Shown: positions 7,803 to 15,433 of the stretch, piece by piece
Position numbering within the stretch: position 1 is the first letter of the stretch
How the letters are laid out: the number at the start of each line of letters is the position of its first letter
DNA from: Acetoanaerobium sp041831635
Lineage (GTDB): Bacteria > Bacillota > Clostridia > Peptostreptococcales > Filifactoraceae
Assembly (NCBI GenBank): GCA_041831635.1
Contig: JBHASY010000061.1
Coordinates: 1 to 16,437 of the forward strand
Length of the DNA: 16,437 nucleotides
Direction: 5' to 3'
Notes under the pieces: model-generated
What the model was told of the DNA's origin: nothing
Database searches by the model: none
What the model saw: the letters and a program-made list of their open reading frames with translations, nothing else
Program-made: the position numbers and the translations under genes

Positions 7803-7816
7803 AAAAGAATTCTTTT
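7803..7816. promoter_or_regulatory. Perfect 14-bp palindrome upstream of the patatin gene
   Basis: AAAAGAATTCTTTT is a perfect palindrome about 13 bp upstream of the patatin ribosome binding site. It could be an operator or a weak RNA hairpin near the translation start. No family match is claimed. Confidence 0.3.
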
Positions 7817-7946
7817 AAAGTAAAATAACAGCCTATCAAAGAAGCTTTTTCTTATTTCAAGTTTACAGCAATTTCATCTTAACTTCCATAAAAATTTTAA
7901 AAGCTTTATAACCTGCTTTGAAGCCTTATTGTATACTTAAGGGCAT

Positions 7947-8001
7947 AAAAATACCGACATAAAATCGTCAGACTTTTAAATCTGACCGTTTCAGTCGGTA
8001 T
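7947..8001 (-). terminator. Long hairpin terminator after the CCA-transferase gene
   Basis: On the minus strand, ATACCGAC (8001-7994) pairs with GTCGGTAT (7958-7951). Inside that, GTCAGA (7986-7981) pairs with TCTGAC (7972-7967) around an 8-nt loop. Between the two stems a further TGAAA/TTTTA run can pair with one bulge. The result is an almost continuous stem of about 19 pairs, followed by TTTTT (7951-7947). It lies about 30 bp after the cca stop and probably ends the six-gene operon. Confidence 0.85.
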
Positions 8002-8028
8002 CTAATATATGTTTTTAATTTCAGATTG

Positions 8029-9369
8029 TTAAAAAGCTTTATATTTCGAATATATTTCTATTGCATATTCTTTAAGTTGCCTATTGTTATTTTTTCCGAC
8101 ATCTTCACTTACCATTTCTAAAAGTTCGTTTAATATCTCTCCTATCTGCTTTCCTTTTGCACCTATTTCCATTAAATCATATCCGTCTATGTCCAAATTT
8201 TTGACAGAAAACGGAATATGTTCAGATAAGACCTGCTCTACTTTTAATCTAAATACATCTTCATCTACTTGCATAGTAGTGCAGCCCGAGTCTGCAAAGT
8301 TAAGGTCTGCAAGGTCAAAAATATCTTTTTCGCCAAATATTCTAAGAAGTTTTTGTATTCCTTTTTTCCCTATTTCATTTGACTGGATCATATGATACCT
8401 TACAAGTTTAGATGTTTCCTCTATTATCTCATTTGAATATCTCAGTCTTTTTAACGCAGATCTTGTTATCTCTTCGCCTACAATGTCGTGACCGTAAAAA
8501 TGCCCTATGCCGTTTTCGTCTACCGTAGCCTTGTCTATTTTCCCTACATCGTGAAATAGTGCCGCAAGTCTAAGCTTAAGTTTCGGCATTACCTTGTCTG
8601 TCACACAAAGTGTATGGTCTAGAAGATCTAAATTATGAAACGGACTATGTTGATTAAATCCCGACATTTTCGCTATTTCAGGAAGTATGCGCTCGAGCAG
8701 CTTCGTATCAAGAAGCAATCTTATACCTGACGAAACCCTATAACTTAGAAGTATTTTTGTAAGTTCCATTTGTATTCTCTCGTTACTTATGTTGTCAATC
8801 CTATATGAATTACGCTTTATAGATTCAAATGTGTCTTGTTCGATTTTAAAATCCAAAACACAGGCAAACCTCACAGCTCTTAGCATTCTAAGAGCGTCTT
8901 CGGAAAATCTTTCGTCGGGATTTCCTACGCACCTTATAAGTTTATTTTTCAAATCCTCTTCTCCCGAAAATAAATCCACAAGCCTCCTGCTCTTATTGTA
9001 AGCCATTGCATTTATAGTAAAATCTCTTCTTTTCAAATCCCCTAATATGTTTTTTTCAAAATTCACTTTGTCCGGTCTTCTGCTGTCACTATATGCTCCC
9101 TCGCTTCTAAACGTCGTAATCTCGACAGGCTTGTCGTTATACAAAAGCGTAATCGTCCCAAATTTTATACCTGTGTCTATTACCTTGTACCCACTGAAAA
9201 TTTTCTTTATCTCTTCAGGTTCTGCTGAAGAAGCTATATCTATATCTTTCGGACTCACCCCTAAAAGGGCGTCTCTAAGACTTCCTCCCACTATATAGGC
9301 TTCATATCCTGAACTTTCTATTATGCTTATGATTTCCAAAGCTTCTTTTACAAGCTTATCATCTATCAT
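8029..9369 (-). CDS. cca: CCA-adding tRNA nucleotidyltransferase with HD domain
   Basis: A class II tRNA nucleotidyltransferase that adds or repairs the 3' CCA end of tRNAs using CTP and ATP. Counting from the ATG at 9369, the head domain shows GGSLRD (28-33) and the catalytic DID (D42, D44). RRDFTINAMAYN (basic nucleotide-binding region) and EDALRMLRAVRFA follow. An HD phosphohydrolase domain in the second half has HNLDLLDHT and ALFHDVGKI. The length of about 446 aa suits the HD-containing form. An in-frame GTG at 9381 overlaps the AGAGGAG ribosome site and is too close to it, so I prefer the ATG at 9369, 11 nt downstream of that site. The preceding antiporter gene ends within the same region, so the genes are co-transcribed. 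Confidence 0.95.
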   Translation of the reverse strand: MIDDKLVKEALEIISIIESSGYEAYIVGGSLRDALLGVSPKDIDIASSAEPEEIKKIFSGYKVIDTGIKFGTITLLYNDKPVEITTFRSEGAYSDSRRPDKVNFEKNILGDLKRRDFTINAMAYNKSRRLVDLFSGEEDLKNKLIRCVGNPDERFSEDALRMLRAVRFACVLDFKIEQDTFESIKRNSYRIDNISNERIQMELTKILLSYRVSSGIRLLLDTKLLERILPEIAKMSGFNQHSPFHNLDLLDHTLCVTDKVMPKLKLRLAALFHDVGKIDKATVDENGIGHFYGHDIVGEEITRSALKRLRYSNEIIEETSKLVRYHMIQSNEIGKKGIQKLLRIFGEKDIFDLADLNFADSGCTTMQVDEDVFRLKVEQVLSEHIPFSVKNLDIDGYDLMEIGAKGKQIGEILNELLEMVSEDVGKNNNRQLKEYAIEIYSKYKAF

Positions 9370-9385
9370 ATGAGTTTTCACTCCT

Positions 9386-10339
9386 CTAATTTCTTACAAC
9401 TATATATGCCATATAAGCTACATACATAATTAAAAATACAATCCCCTCTTTCTTACTTACTTCTCTTTTGCTGTATGCAAATACATGAGATACTAAGGTA
9501 ACTATCGCCAAAACGACAAAATCAAAAATCAATTTGTTTGAAACTGCAATAGGATGCACCGTAGCAGAAACTCCAAGTATAAAAAATATATTAAACAATC
9601 CCGAGCCTACGACATTTCCTATAGCTATATCGCTTTCTCCTTTTCTTGCAGCAGTAACTGAGGTTACAAGTTCCGGAAGAGAAGTTCCCACAGCCACTAT
9701 AGTGAGTCCTACCAAAGTTTCGCTCATTCCAAGCTGAAGAGCAATATCCGTAGACGATTTTACTACCATATCTCCACCAAAAACTACACCTGCCAATCCC
9801 AAAACCGAAAATATTATGCTCTTTGGCAGCGAAAGCTTAACAGATACTTCCTCAACCTCATTGGCTTCCTTTGACAAAAAAGCCATTTCTATCAGATAAA
9901 ACATAAACACACCGAAACCCAGCAGAAGTACAATACCGTCTCCTCTTGTGAGCACATTATCGCTGTTTCCCGAAAACAAGCTGTCCAGCGACAATATTAC
10001 AAGAAGAGCAACCGAATAAATAGACAAAGGATATTCTTTTATGATAGTGGTTTTTTGAACTTTGATAGGCATAATCACAGCTGACAAACCTACCGCTACA
10101 AGCAAATTAAAAATATTCGAGCCTATGATGTTTCCCAGTGCTATATCGTTAGATCCTTTAAGTGCGGCTGTAATACTTACTGCAGCTTCCGGAGCACTGG
10201 TTCCGAACGCAACTATAGTAAGCCCTATCAGCAGTGTCGGCATCTTTGCAATCTTTGCTACAGACGAAGCTCCGTCCACAAAAAAATCCGCACCCTTTAT
10301 AAGTATTATAAATCCTATCGCCAGTAATAAATAACTCAA
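9386..10339 (-). CDS. CaCA-family sodium/calcium-type cation antiporter (YrbG-like)
   Basis: An integral membrane exchanger of the Ca2+/cation antiporter superfamily. The two inverted alpha repeats are obvious: FGTSAPEAAVS (about 46-55) followed by GNIIGSNIFN, and VGTSLPELVTS (about 218-227) followed by GNVVGSGLFN. The acidic residues in the PE pairs bind the cation. Roughly ten hydrophobic helices fit about 317 aa. I prefer TTG at 10339 as the start because GAGG lies 8 nt upstream of it. The in-frame GTG at 10348 sits inside that site and has none of its own, but only three residues differ. The gene lies inside the operon between the ROK kinase and cca. The ion specificity (Ca2+ or Na+ exchange) cannot be read from the sequence. 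Confidence 0.94.
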   Translation of the reverse strand: MSYLLLAIGFIILIKGADFFVDGASSVAKIAKMPTLLIGLTIVAFGTSAPEAAVSITAALKGSNDIALGNIIGSNIFNLLVAVGLSAVIMPIKVQKTTIIKEYPLSIYSVALLVILSLDSLFSGNSDNVLTRGDGIVLLLGFGVFMFYLIEMAFLSKEANEVEEVSVKLSLPKSIIFSVLGLAGVVFGGDMVVKSSTDIALQLGMSETLVGLTIVAVGTSLPELVTSVTAARKGESDIAIGNVVGSGLFNIFFILGVSATVHPIAVSNKLIFDFVVLAIVTLVSHVFAYSKREVSKKEGIVFLIMYVAYMAYIVVRN

Positions 10340-10377
10340 ATTCTTCACCTCTGATAATCATAATATAAATTTTTTAT

Positions 10378-11334
10378 TTAAATATAAACTCCGAGCATTG
10401 CGGAACCTATCGCTCCCGCATCATTTCCAAGCTTAGCCTTTACTATTTTCCCTCTCGGAGCGTTTTTAAATGTAAGCCTCTTATCTATCTCTTTCTCCAG
10501 CTCCTCTATAAATAAATCATAGGCCTGTGCCACTCCGCCTCCTAAGACGAACACCTGCGGATCATATAAATTCACAAAATTTACTATACCTATGGAAAGA
10601 TACCTGACAAATCGCTTTATGACCTGCTTTGCCACAAAATCATTTTCTTTGTATGCGTCAAACACAAGTTTAGGTGTGATATTTTCCGGTTTTAAGTCTG
10701 CTATTTCCATTATCTTACTTTCAGGATTTTCTTTAACCAGTTTCTGTGCATATTTTATAATAGCTGTAGCCGAACAGAAAGTCTCCAGACAACCGTTATT
10801 TTTGCAATTACAATCATAAAAATTTTCTCCTACTATCATATGACCTATTTCTGAAGCTATTCCGTTCGTTCCGCTGTATAGCCTGTCATTTATAATTATG
10901 CCTCCTCCTACTCCTGTTCCGAGTGTTATCATCATAGCATTTTTTATCCCTCTTGCCGCTCCGAAACGATGTTCTGCAAGGGCTGCCGCTGAAGCATCAT
11001 TTGCAATATATATCTTTGTATCGGAAAAATATTTAGACATCGCCGGCAGTATATCTATATCTTTCCAATGGATATTCGGAGCCATATACACCTTTGATTT
11101 TCCATCTGTAAGTCCGGGTATGCCTATACCTATTGAGTTTACATTTTCTATAGATACATTGTTATCTACCAATAATCCTTTTATCTGATTTGTAATCATA
11201 TTTATAGTATGCATATGACCCTTATCTGCTTCGGTGGAAATGTTTTTTGCAAATACGGCTTTATCACTTTCATCTACTAAAGCCGTTTTTATCTCTGTTC
11301 CCCCTATGTCGACTCCTACGTAAAATTTTCTCAC
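10378..11334 (-). CDS. ROK-family sugar kinase, probable glucokinase
   Basis: A cytoplasmic ATP-dependent sugar kinase of the ROK family, most likely phosphorylating glucose. Visible features: the phosphate-binding DIGGTEIK (9-16), the catalytic Asp in ANDASAA (D113), GTGVGGG (139-145), and the zinc-binding set EIGH (H165) with C-N-C-K-N-N-G-C-L-E (C175, C177, C182). There is no N-terminal helix-turn-helix, so it is a kinase rather than a ROK repressor. The length of 318 aa is normal. The start is GTG with AGGAGG (11341-11346) 6 nt upstream. It begins 1 bp after the hprK stop. Pairing with hprK fits a carbohydrate role. Glucokinase is the likeliest substrate assignment; N-acyl hexosamine or fructose kinase are alternatives. 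Confidence 0.92.
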   Translation of the reverse strand: MRKFYVGVDIGGTEIKTALVDESDKAVFAKNISTEADKGHMHTINMITNQIKGLLVDNNVSIENVNSIGIGIPGLTDGKSKVYMAPNIHWKDIDILPAMSKYFSDTKIYIANDASAAALAEHRFGAARGIKNAMMITLGTGVGGGIIINDRLYSGTNGIASEIGHMIVGENFYDCNCKNNGCLETFCSATAIIKYAQKLVKENPESKIMEIADLKPENITPKLVFDAYKENDFVAKQVIKRFVRYLSIGIVNFVNLYDPQVFVLGGGVAQAYDLFIEELEKEIDKRLTFKNAPRGKIVKAKLGNDAGAIGSAMLGVYI

Positions 11335-11335
11335 T

Positions 11336-12277
11336 TTATCCCTCCTCAGATAATCTTTTCATCAGATTTTCATTAAATGCCTGAGCCGCATTGTAGCCCA
11401 TTCTTTTCAGTCTGTTATTTCTGGCCGCTATCTCCAAAATCACAGCTAAATTTCTTCCCGGTCTTACAGGAACGGTTATTTTTTCTACGGCAACACCTAA
11501 AATCTCTATAAACTCATCGTCTATACCCAATCTGTCATAATATTTCCCCTCAACCCAAGTTTCTAAATAAGCCACCAAATCTATTATTTTACTGGGCTTT
11601 ACAGCACCTATTCCATACAAACTCTTTATATCAAGTATACCAAGTCCTCTAATCTCCATAAAGTATCTTATGCTCTCAGGAGATTTCCCAACCAGCATAT
11701 CTTCCTCTATTTTTTTTATCTCGACCGCATCATCAGCAACAAGCCTATGACCTCGTCTTATAAGTTCAAGTGCCGTTTCACTCTTTCCTACTCCGCTTTC
11801 TCCCGTTATCAGTATACCCATCCCGTCCACGTCTACTAAAACTCCATGCATCATAGTTTCAGGTGCAAGAAGTTCATTTAAGTAATCGAGTATCCTGTAT
11901 ATAAACCTTGTGGTTCCCATAGGTGTCTTGAGTATAATTCTTCTGTGCTTTTTTGCAGCTTCAATCATAATCTCGTCCGGTATCTGCCCTCTTGATACTA
12001 TAACTACCGGTAAATCGTAAGACATATACTTATCCATACGATCTTTTTTTGTTTCTTCTTCAAGGGACATATAGTAAGAATACTCAACCTTGCCCATAAC
12101 CTGTATCCTTTCATTTGGAAAATGGTCATAGTAACCGTTCAATTGCATTCCCGGTCTATTTATATCTGTGGTGGAAATATAATAGTCCACCTCCTCGGGT
12201 ATATAGGATACTTCTATCTTTAAATCCTCTATCATTTTTCTTATGGAAACTTTCTTTGTTTCTGACTTGTCAATCAT
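11336..12277 (-). CDS. hprK: HPr kinase/phosphorylase
   Basis: A cytoplasmic bifunctional enzyme that phosphorylates and dephosphorylates Ser46 of HPr (and Crh), the switch for carbon catabolite repression through CcpA in Bacillota. Counting from ATG 12304, the visible motifs are MMHGVLVDVDG (H153), P-loop GESGVGKS (168-175), acidic ADDAVEI (191-192), and the family signature EIRGLGILDI (217-226), followed by VPVRPGRN near the C-terminus. I prefer the ATG at 12277 (residue 10) because it leaves 313 aa, a normal length, and has a GGAAAGGGAAG-type site just upstream. This start overlaps the uvrC stop by 8 bp, so translation is coupled. Confidence 0.96.
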   Translation of the reverse strand: MIDKSETKKVSIRKMIEDLKIEVSYIPEEVDYYISTTDINRPGMQLNGYYDHFPNERIQVMGKVEYSYYMSLEEETKKDRMDKYMSYDLPVVIVSRGQIPDEIMIEAAKKHRRIILKTPMGTTRFIYRILDYLNELLAPETMMHGVLVDVDGMGILITGESGVGKSETALELIRRGHRLVADDAVEIKKIEEDMLVGKSPESIRYFMEIRGLGILDIKSLYGIGAVKPSKIIDLVAYLETWVEGKYYDRLGIDDEFIEILGVAVEKITVPVRPGRNLAVILEIAARNNRLKRMGYNAAQAFNENLMKRLSEEG

Positions 12278-14096
12278 CTCTTCTTCCCTTTCCGAAATGT
12301 TCAAACACAGCCTGAGCGGATTTTTTATTCATCCCTTCCACAGCCGTCAATTCTTCCAATGTAGCATTTTTTAATCTCTCTATAGTTTTAAATTCAGAAA
12401 TAAGAGCCATTTTTCTGGTTTTTCCTATGCCTGAAATTTCGTCGAGTTCAGATTTTTGCATATTTTTATCTCTAAGCGACCTGTGATAGCTTATAGCAAA
12501 CCTATGCACTTCTTCCTGTACCCCTGATATAAACCTGTATATAAGGCTGTGTTTTGAAAGCTCTACAGTTTGGCTTTCCGTTGTAAGTCCCAGAGTTTTA
12601 TGCTTTGAGTCTTTGTACATACCTAGCACCGGAATACTCAGTCCCTCATCAGCTATTACCTTTTTAGCCACAGAAACTTGCCCTTTCCCTCCGTCCATCA
12701 GTATTAAATCAGGCAGGTCTGGATGCCTTAATCTTCTTCTTATTATTTCTTCCATAGATGCATAGTCATTTGGACCGTCTACGGATTTTATTTTATATCT
12801 TCTGTATAATTTTTTCGACTTTTCTCCATTTATGAAAACCACCTGAGCACCTACAGAGTCTACGCCTTGAATATTTGATATGTCAAATGCCTCCACTCTT
12901 ACAGGAATATCTTTTAGTTGGAAGAACTCTTGAAGTTCTTTCATAACTCCTACAGTTCTCTCCAGCTTAGCTATTTTTAAATTACTTTTTTGCTTTATAG
13001 TTTCAAAGGCATTTTTTCTAACTAAATCAAGCAGGTGTTTTTTATCTCCTTTTTGCGGCACTCTGACTTGAACTTTTTGACCTTTTTTATCAGAAAGCCA
13101 TTTGGACATTATATGCATATCTTCAAATTCCATATCCACTACAAGTTCTTTAGGAACATAGTTCACACTCATATAAAATTGCTTTATGAACGAACTTATT
13201 ATCTCTTCCTCATGAGAATTTTTGCTCTTATCAAACATAAAATTCTCTCTTCCTACAACTTTGCCTCCTCTTACGAAAAATACCTGTATACAGGAAAGTT
13301 CTTCTTCTTTTGCTATAGCAATATAGTCTTGGTCTATAGTAGATGTCGAAACTATCTTTTGTCTTTCGAGCATTTCTTTCATACTAATTATCTTATCTCT
13401 AAATATTGCCGCATCTTCAAAGTCCAATTTTTTCGCAGACAGTTTCATTTTTTCTTCCAACATCCCTATTATATCCTCACTTTTTCCGGACAGAAAATCT
13501 ATGATCTCATATACCATCTTCATATACTCCGATTCGTCCACCTTACCTGTGCAAGGACCTGAGCATTTGTTGATATAAAAATTAAGACAGGGTCTTTCTT
13601 TTTTTTCTATAGATCTCTTGATATCTCTTGAACAAGTTCTTATCGGATAGAGTTCTTTCATCGCCTCTAAGGTTTCATTTACAATAAATACATTTGTGTA
13701 CGGTCCAAAATATTTGGCCTTGTCTTTTTCTACCTTGCGAACCTTTAAAACTCTCGGAAAATATTCATTTAAGGTTACCTTTATATAAGGATAGGTTTTA
13801 TCGTCTCTGAGCAAGATATTGTATGGCGGTTTATACTCCTTTATGAGGTTGTTTTCTAATATCAAAGCCTCCATCTCCGAGTCGGTAACTATATATTCAA
13901 ACTCTTCTATATGACTTACCATCGCCCTTACTTTTGCATCCATATTTTTTTTGCTTTGAAAATACTGTCTTACTCTGTTTTTCAGCGAAACGGCTTTACC
14001 TACATAGATTACTTTATTATTTTCATCTTTCATAAGATAAACTCCCGATTGATTCGGAAGATTTTTTATCAAGTCTTTTAATTTATCGCTAAGCAA
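12270..14096 (-). CDS. uvrC: Excinuclease ABC subunit C
   Basis: The nuclease of UvrABC nucleotide excision repair, which cuts on both sides of a lesion. N-terminal GIY-YIG nuclease: GVY (18-20), YVG (31-33), R41. Four cysteines (C155, C170, C178, C182) fit the iron-sulphur cluster reported for E. coli UvrC. The UVR motif that binds UvrB is at about 210-245. The RNase H-like half shows EAFDISNIQG (D405) and LILMDGGKGQ. Tandem helix-hairpin-helix motifs follow (DEISGIGKTRK, TAVEGMNKKSA). The length of 608 aa is normal. The start is TTG with AGGA about 10 nt upstream, 4 bp after the DUF554 stop. Its 3' end overlaps hprK. Confidence 0.97.
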   Translation of the reverse strand: MLSDKLKDLIKNLPNQSGVYLMKDENNKVIYVGKAVSLKNRVRQYFQSKKNMDAKVRAMVSHIEEFEYIVTDSEMEALILENNLIKEYKPPYNILLRDDKTYPYIKVTLNEYFPRVLKVRKVEKDKAKYFGPYTNVFIVNETLEAMKELYPIRTCSRDIKRSIEKKERPCLNFYINKCSGPCTGKVDESEYMKMVYEIIDFLSGKSEDIIGMLEEKMKLSAKKLDFEDAAIFRDKIISMKEMLERQKIVSTSTIDQDYIAIAKEEELSCIQVFFVRGGKVVGRENFMFDKSKNSHEEEIISSFIKQFYMSVNYVPKELVVDMEFEDMHIMSKWLSDKKGQKVQVRVPQKGDKKHLLDLVRKNAFETIKQKSNLKIAKLERTVGVMKELQEFFQLKDIPVRVEAFDISNIQGVDSVGAQVVFINGEKSKKLYRRYKIKSVDGPNDYASMEEIIRRRLRHPDLPDLILMDGGKGQVSVAKKVIADEGLSIPVLGMYKDSKHKTLGLTTESQTVELSKHSLIYRFISGVQEEVHRFAISYHRSLRDKNMQKSELDEISGIGKTRKMALISEFKTIERLKNATLEELTAVEGMNKKSAQAVFEHFGKGRRDD

Positions 14097-14100
14097 GTTA

Positions 14101-14796
14101 TCACATTCCTATTCCAAGTTTTAAAATCATTCCGTAGATGAAAGGGATAAATACCGCAGGAAGTATATTTGCAACCTTTATCCTCGTCGCTCCTACCATA
14201 TTCATCCCTATCGCCAAAATAAGCAGGCTTCCAACGGCGGTCATCTCAGCAACTATACTGTCCGTAAGCAGAGGTTTCATAAAGCTTGCCAACATAGTAA
14301 TTGAACCCTGATACAAAAACACACTCACAGCTGAAAGAATTACACCAGGTCCCATGGTGGAAGTAAATATAATGGAAGTCACTCCGTCCATAACAGCCTT
14401 TGTAAACAAAGTTTCATGATTTCCCTCCAGAGCACTTTGAAGTGCTCCTACTATTGCCATGGACCCTATGCAAAATAACAAACTTGCATTTACAAAACCC
14501 TCCGCTATTTTTGACTCTTTATTCTTGCTGAGTTTCTTTTCTATAAAATATCCAAACTCTGTAAAGCGTTTATCTATATCTATAAGTTCTCCCGTTATCG
14601 CTCCTATTACCAAAGAGAAAATTACAAGTAGCATATTTTCGGTTTTAGCCGCCCCGGCAATTCCGATATGCATTACACAAAGTGCCAGCCCCTTACTTAT
14701 AGTTTCTCCCATAGATGCAGGTATCCCTCTTTTCAAGAAAAATCCTATAAGGCTACCTGCTATAATAGCAAGCGAATTTACTACAGTTCCGAGCAT
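14101..14796 (-). CDS. DUF554 membrane protein (YdfK-like)
   Basis: A roughly 231-aa integral membrane protein of the DUF554 family, function unknown, possibly a transporter. It starts with the characteristic MLGTVVNSLAIIAGSLIG and has about six or seven hydrophobic segments. A conserved-looking central region contains NASLLFCIGSMAIVGALQ and TSTMGPGVILSA. I chose the ATG at 14796 because GGAGGGAGA (14801-14809) sits just before it and the family normally begins here. An in-frame ATG at 14811 overlaps that site and would add five residues (MEGEF). It is the first gene of the operon with uvrC. Confidence 0.92.
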   Translation of the reverse strand: MLGTVVNSLAIIAGSLIGFFLKRGIPASMGETISKGLALCVMHIGIAGAAKTENMLLVIFSLVIGAITGELIDIDKRFTEFGYFIEKKLSKNKESKIAEGFVNASLLFCIGSMAIVGALQSALEGNHETLFTKAVMDGVTSIIFTSTMGPGVILSAVSVFLYQGSITMLASFMKPLLTDSIVAEMTAVGSLLILAIGMNMVGATRIKVANILPAVFIPFIYGMILKLGIGM

Positions 14797-14842
14797 AAAT
14801 TCTCCCTCCATTGCTCTGCTTCATATATTTTATACATAAAAT

Positions 14843-14871
14843 AGTATACCCTAAAACTAAAATTTTATGTA
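14843..14871 (-). promoter_or_regulatory. Candidate promoter of the DUF554-uvrC-hprK operon
   Basis: TATACT (14843-14848) on the minus strand is a good -10. A weak -35 (TACATA, 14866-14871) lies 17 bp upstream. It is followed by an AT-rich leader of about 40 nt. It is the only plausible site between the ridA terminator and the gene. Confidence 0.35.
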
Positions 14872-14881
14872 CAGGCATATA

Positions 14882-14911
14882 TAACAAAAGAGACTATTTT
14901 TCAATAGCCCC
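14882..14911 (-). terminator. Terminator of ridA
   Basis: On the minus strand GGGGCTATT pairs with AATAGTCTC (two G-U pairs) around a GAAA loop, nine pairs in all, followed by a T-rich run (TTTTGTTAT). It begins about 26 bp after the ridA stop. Confidence 0.75.
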
Positions 14912-14937
14912 TTAATTGGTATACCTATAATGTTTTG

Positions 14938-15321
14938 TTATATAACTGCTACAACCTCTATTTCCACTACCGCATCTTTAGGAAGTCTTGCCACCTCTAC
15001 AGCCGATCTGGCAGGAGGGTTTTGCGGAAAGTATGTTGCATATACTTCATTCATAGCTGCAAAATTATTCATATCGCTTAAAAAAACAGTAGTTTTTACG
15101 ATGTTTTCCATAGTAGCACCTTCTACTGCCAATATAGCTTTCACATTTTCCAAAGATTGTCTTGTTGCTGCTGCAATCTCAGTAACCATCTCTCCTGTTT
15201 CAGGGTTTAAAGGAATTTGACCTGAAGTAAAAATCATATTTCCCATTCTTATCCCTTGAGAGTATGGGCCGATAGCTCCCGGTGCTTTTTCTGTAGCAAG
15301 TATTTTTTTGCTCATTGACAT
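14938..15321 (-). CDS. ridA: RidA-family enamine/imine deaminase
   Basis: A small cytoplasmic protein of the YjgF/YER057c/UK114 (RidA) family, which hydrolyses reactive enamine/imine intermediates such as 2-aminoacrylate. The signature is visible throughout: AIGPYSQG near the N-terminus, FTSGQIPLNPETG, a central EGATMENIVKTTVFL, and PARSAVEVARLPKDA at about 100-114, whose Arg is the substrate carboxylate contact. The length of 127 aa is normal. AAGGAG (15326-15331) sits 4 nt before the first ATG and 10 nt before the ATG at 15315, so residue 3 may be the true start. It is bounded by terminators on both sides, so it is monocistronic. Confidence 0.96.
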   Translation of the reverse strand: MSMSKKILATEKAPGAIGPYSQGIRMGNMIFTSGQIPLNPETGEMVTEIAAATRQSLENVKAILAVEGATMENIVKTTVFLSDMNNFAAMNEVYATYFPQNPPARSAVEVARLPKDAVVEIEVVAVI

Positions 15322-15347
15322 ATCACTCCTTATATAGATTTATTATT

Positions 15348-15356
15348 ATTCTACCA
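15348..15356 (-). promoter_or_regulatory. Candidate extended -10 promoter of ridA
   Basis: TGGTAGAAT on the minus strand combines a TGn extension with TAGAAT, about 27 bp before the ridA start. The -35 is poor, as is common for extended -10 sites. It lies just after the folD terminator. Confidence 0.35.
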
Positions 15357-15386
15357 CGAAAATTGCAAATAATAAAATAACCGACT

Positions 15387-15422
15387 AAAATAAAAATAGG
15401 CTATCGAAAACAGCCTATTTTT
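15387..15422 (-). terminator. Terminator of folD
   Basis: An 11-bp stem pairs AAAAATAGGCT (15392-15402) with AGCCTATTTTT (15412-15422) around a 9-nt loop. Read on the minus strand it ends in TTTTTATTTTA. It starts about 12 bp past the folD stop. The symmetrical A/T flanks may allow it to work in both directions. Confidence 0.9.
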
Positions 15423-15433
15423 ATATAATATTT

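Noticed and set aside
10158..10361. 67-codon minus-strand frame with an ATG overlapping the antiporter start
   Set aside because: It is out of frame with the conserved antiporter, has no ribosome site of its own, and encodes no recognisable motif.
13035..13562. 175-codon open frame on the plus strand inside uvrC
   Set aside because: It lies fully antisense to a highly conserved gene, is rich in Phe/Tyr/His as expected from reversed Lys/Glu codons, and has no family signature.
14459..14839. 126-codon plus-strand open frame over the DUF554 gene
   Set aside because: It is antisense to a clear membrane protein family and its composition reflects that gene's reverse complement.
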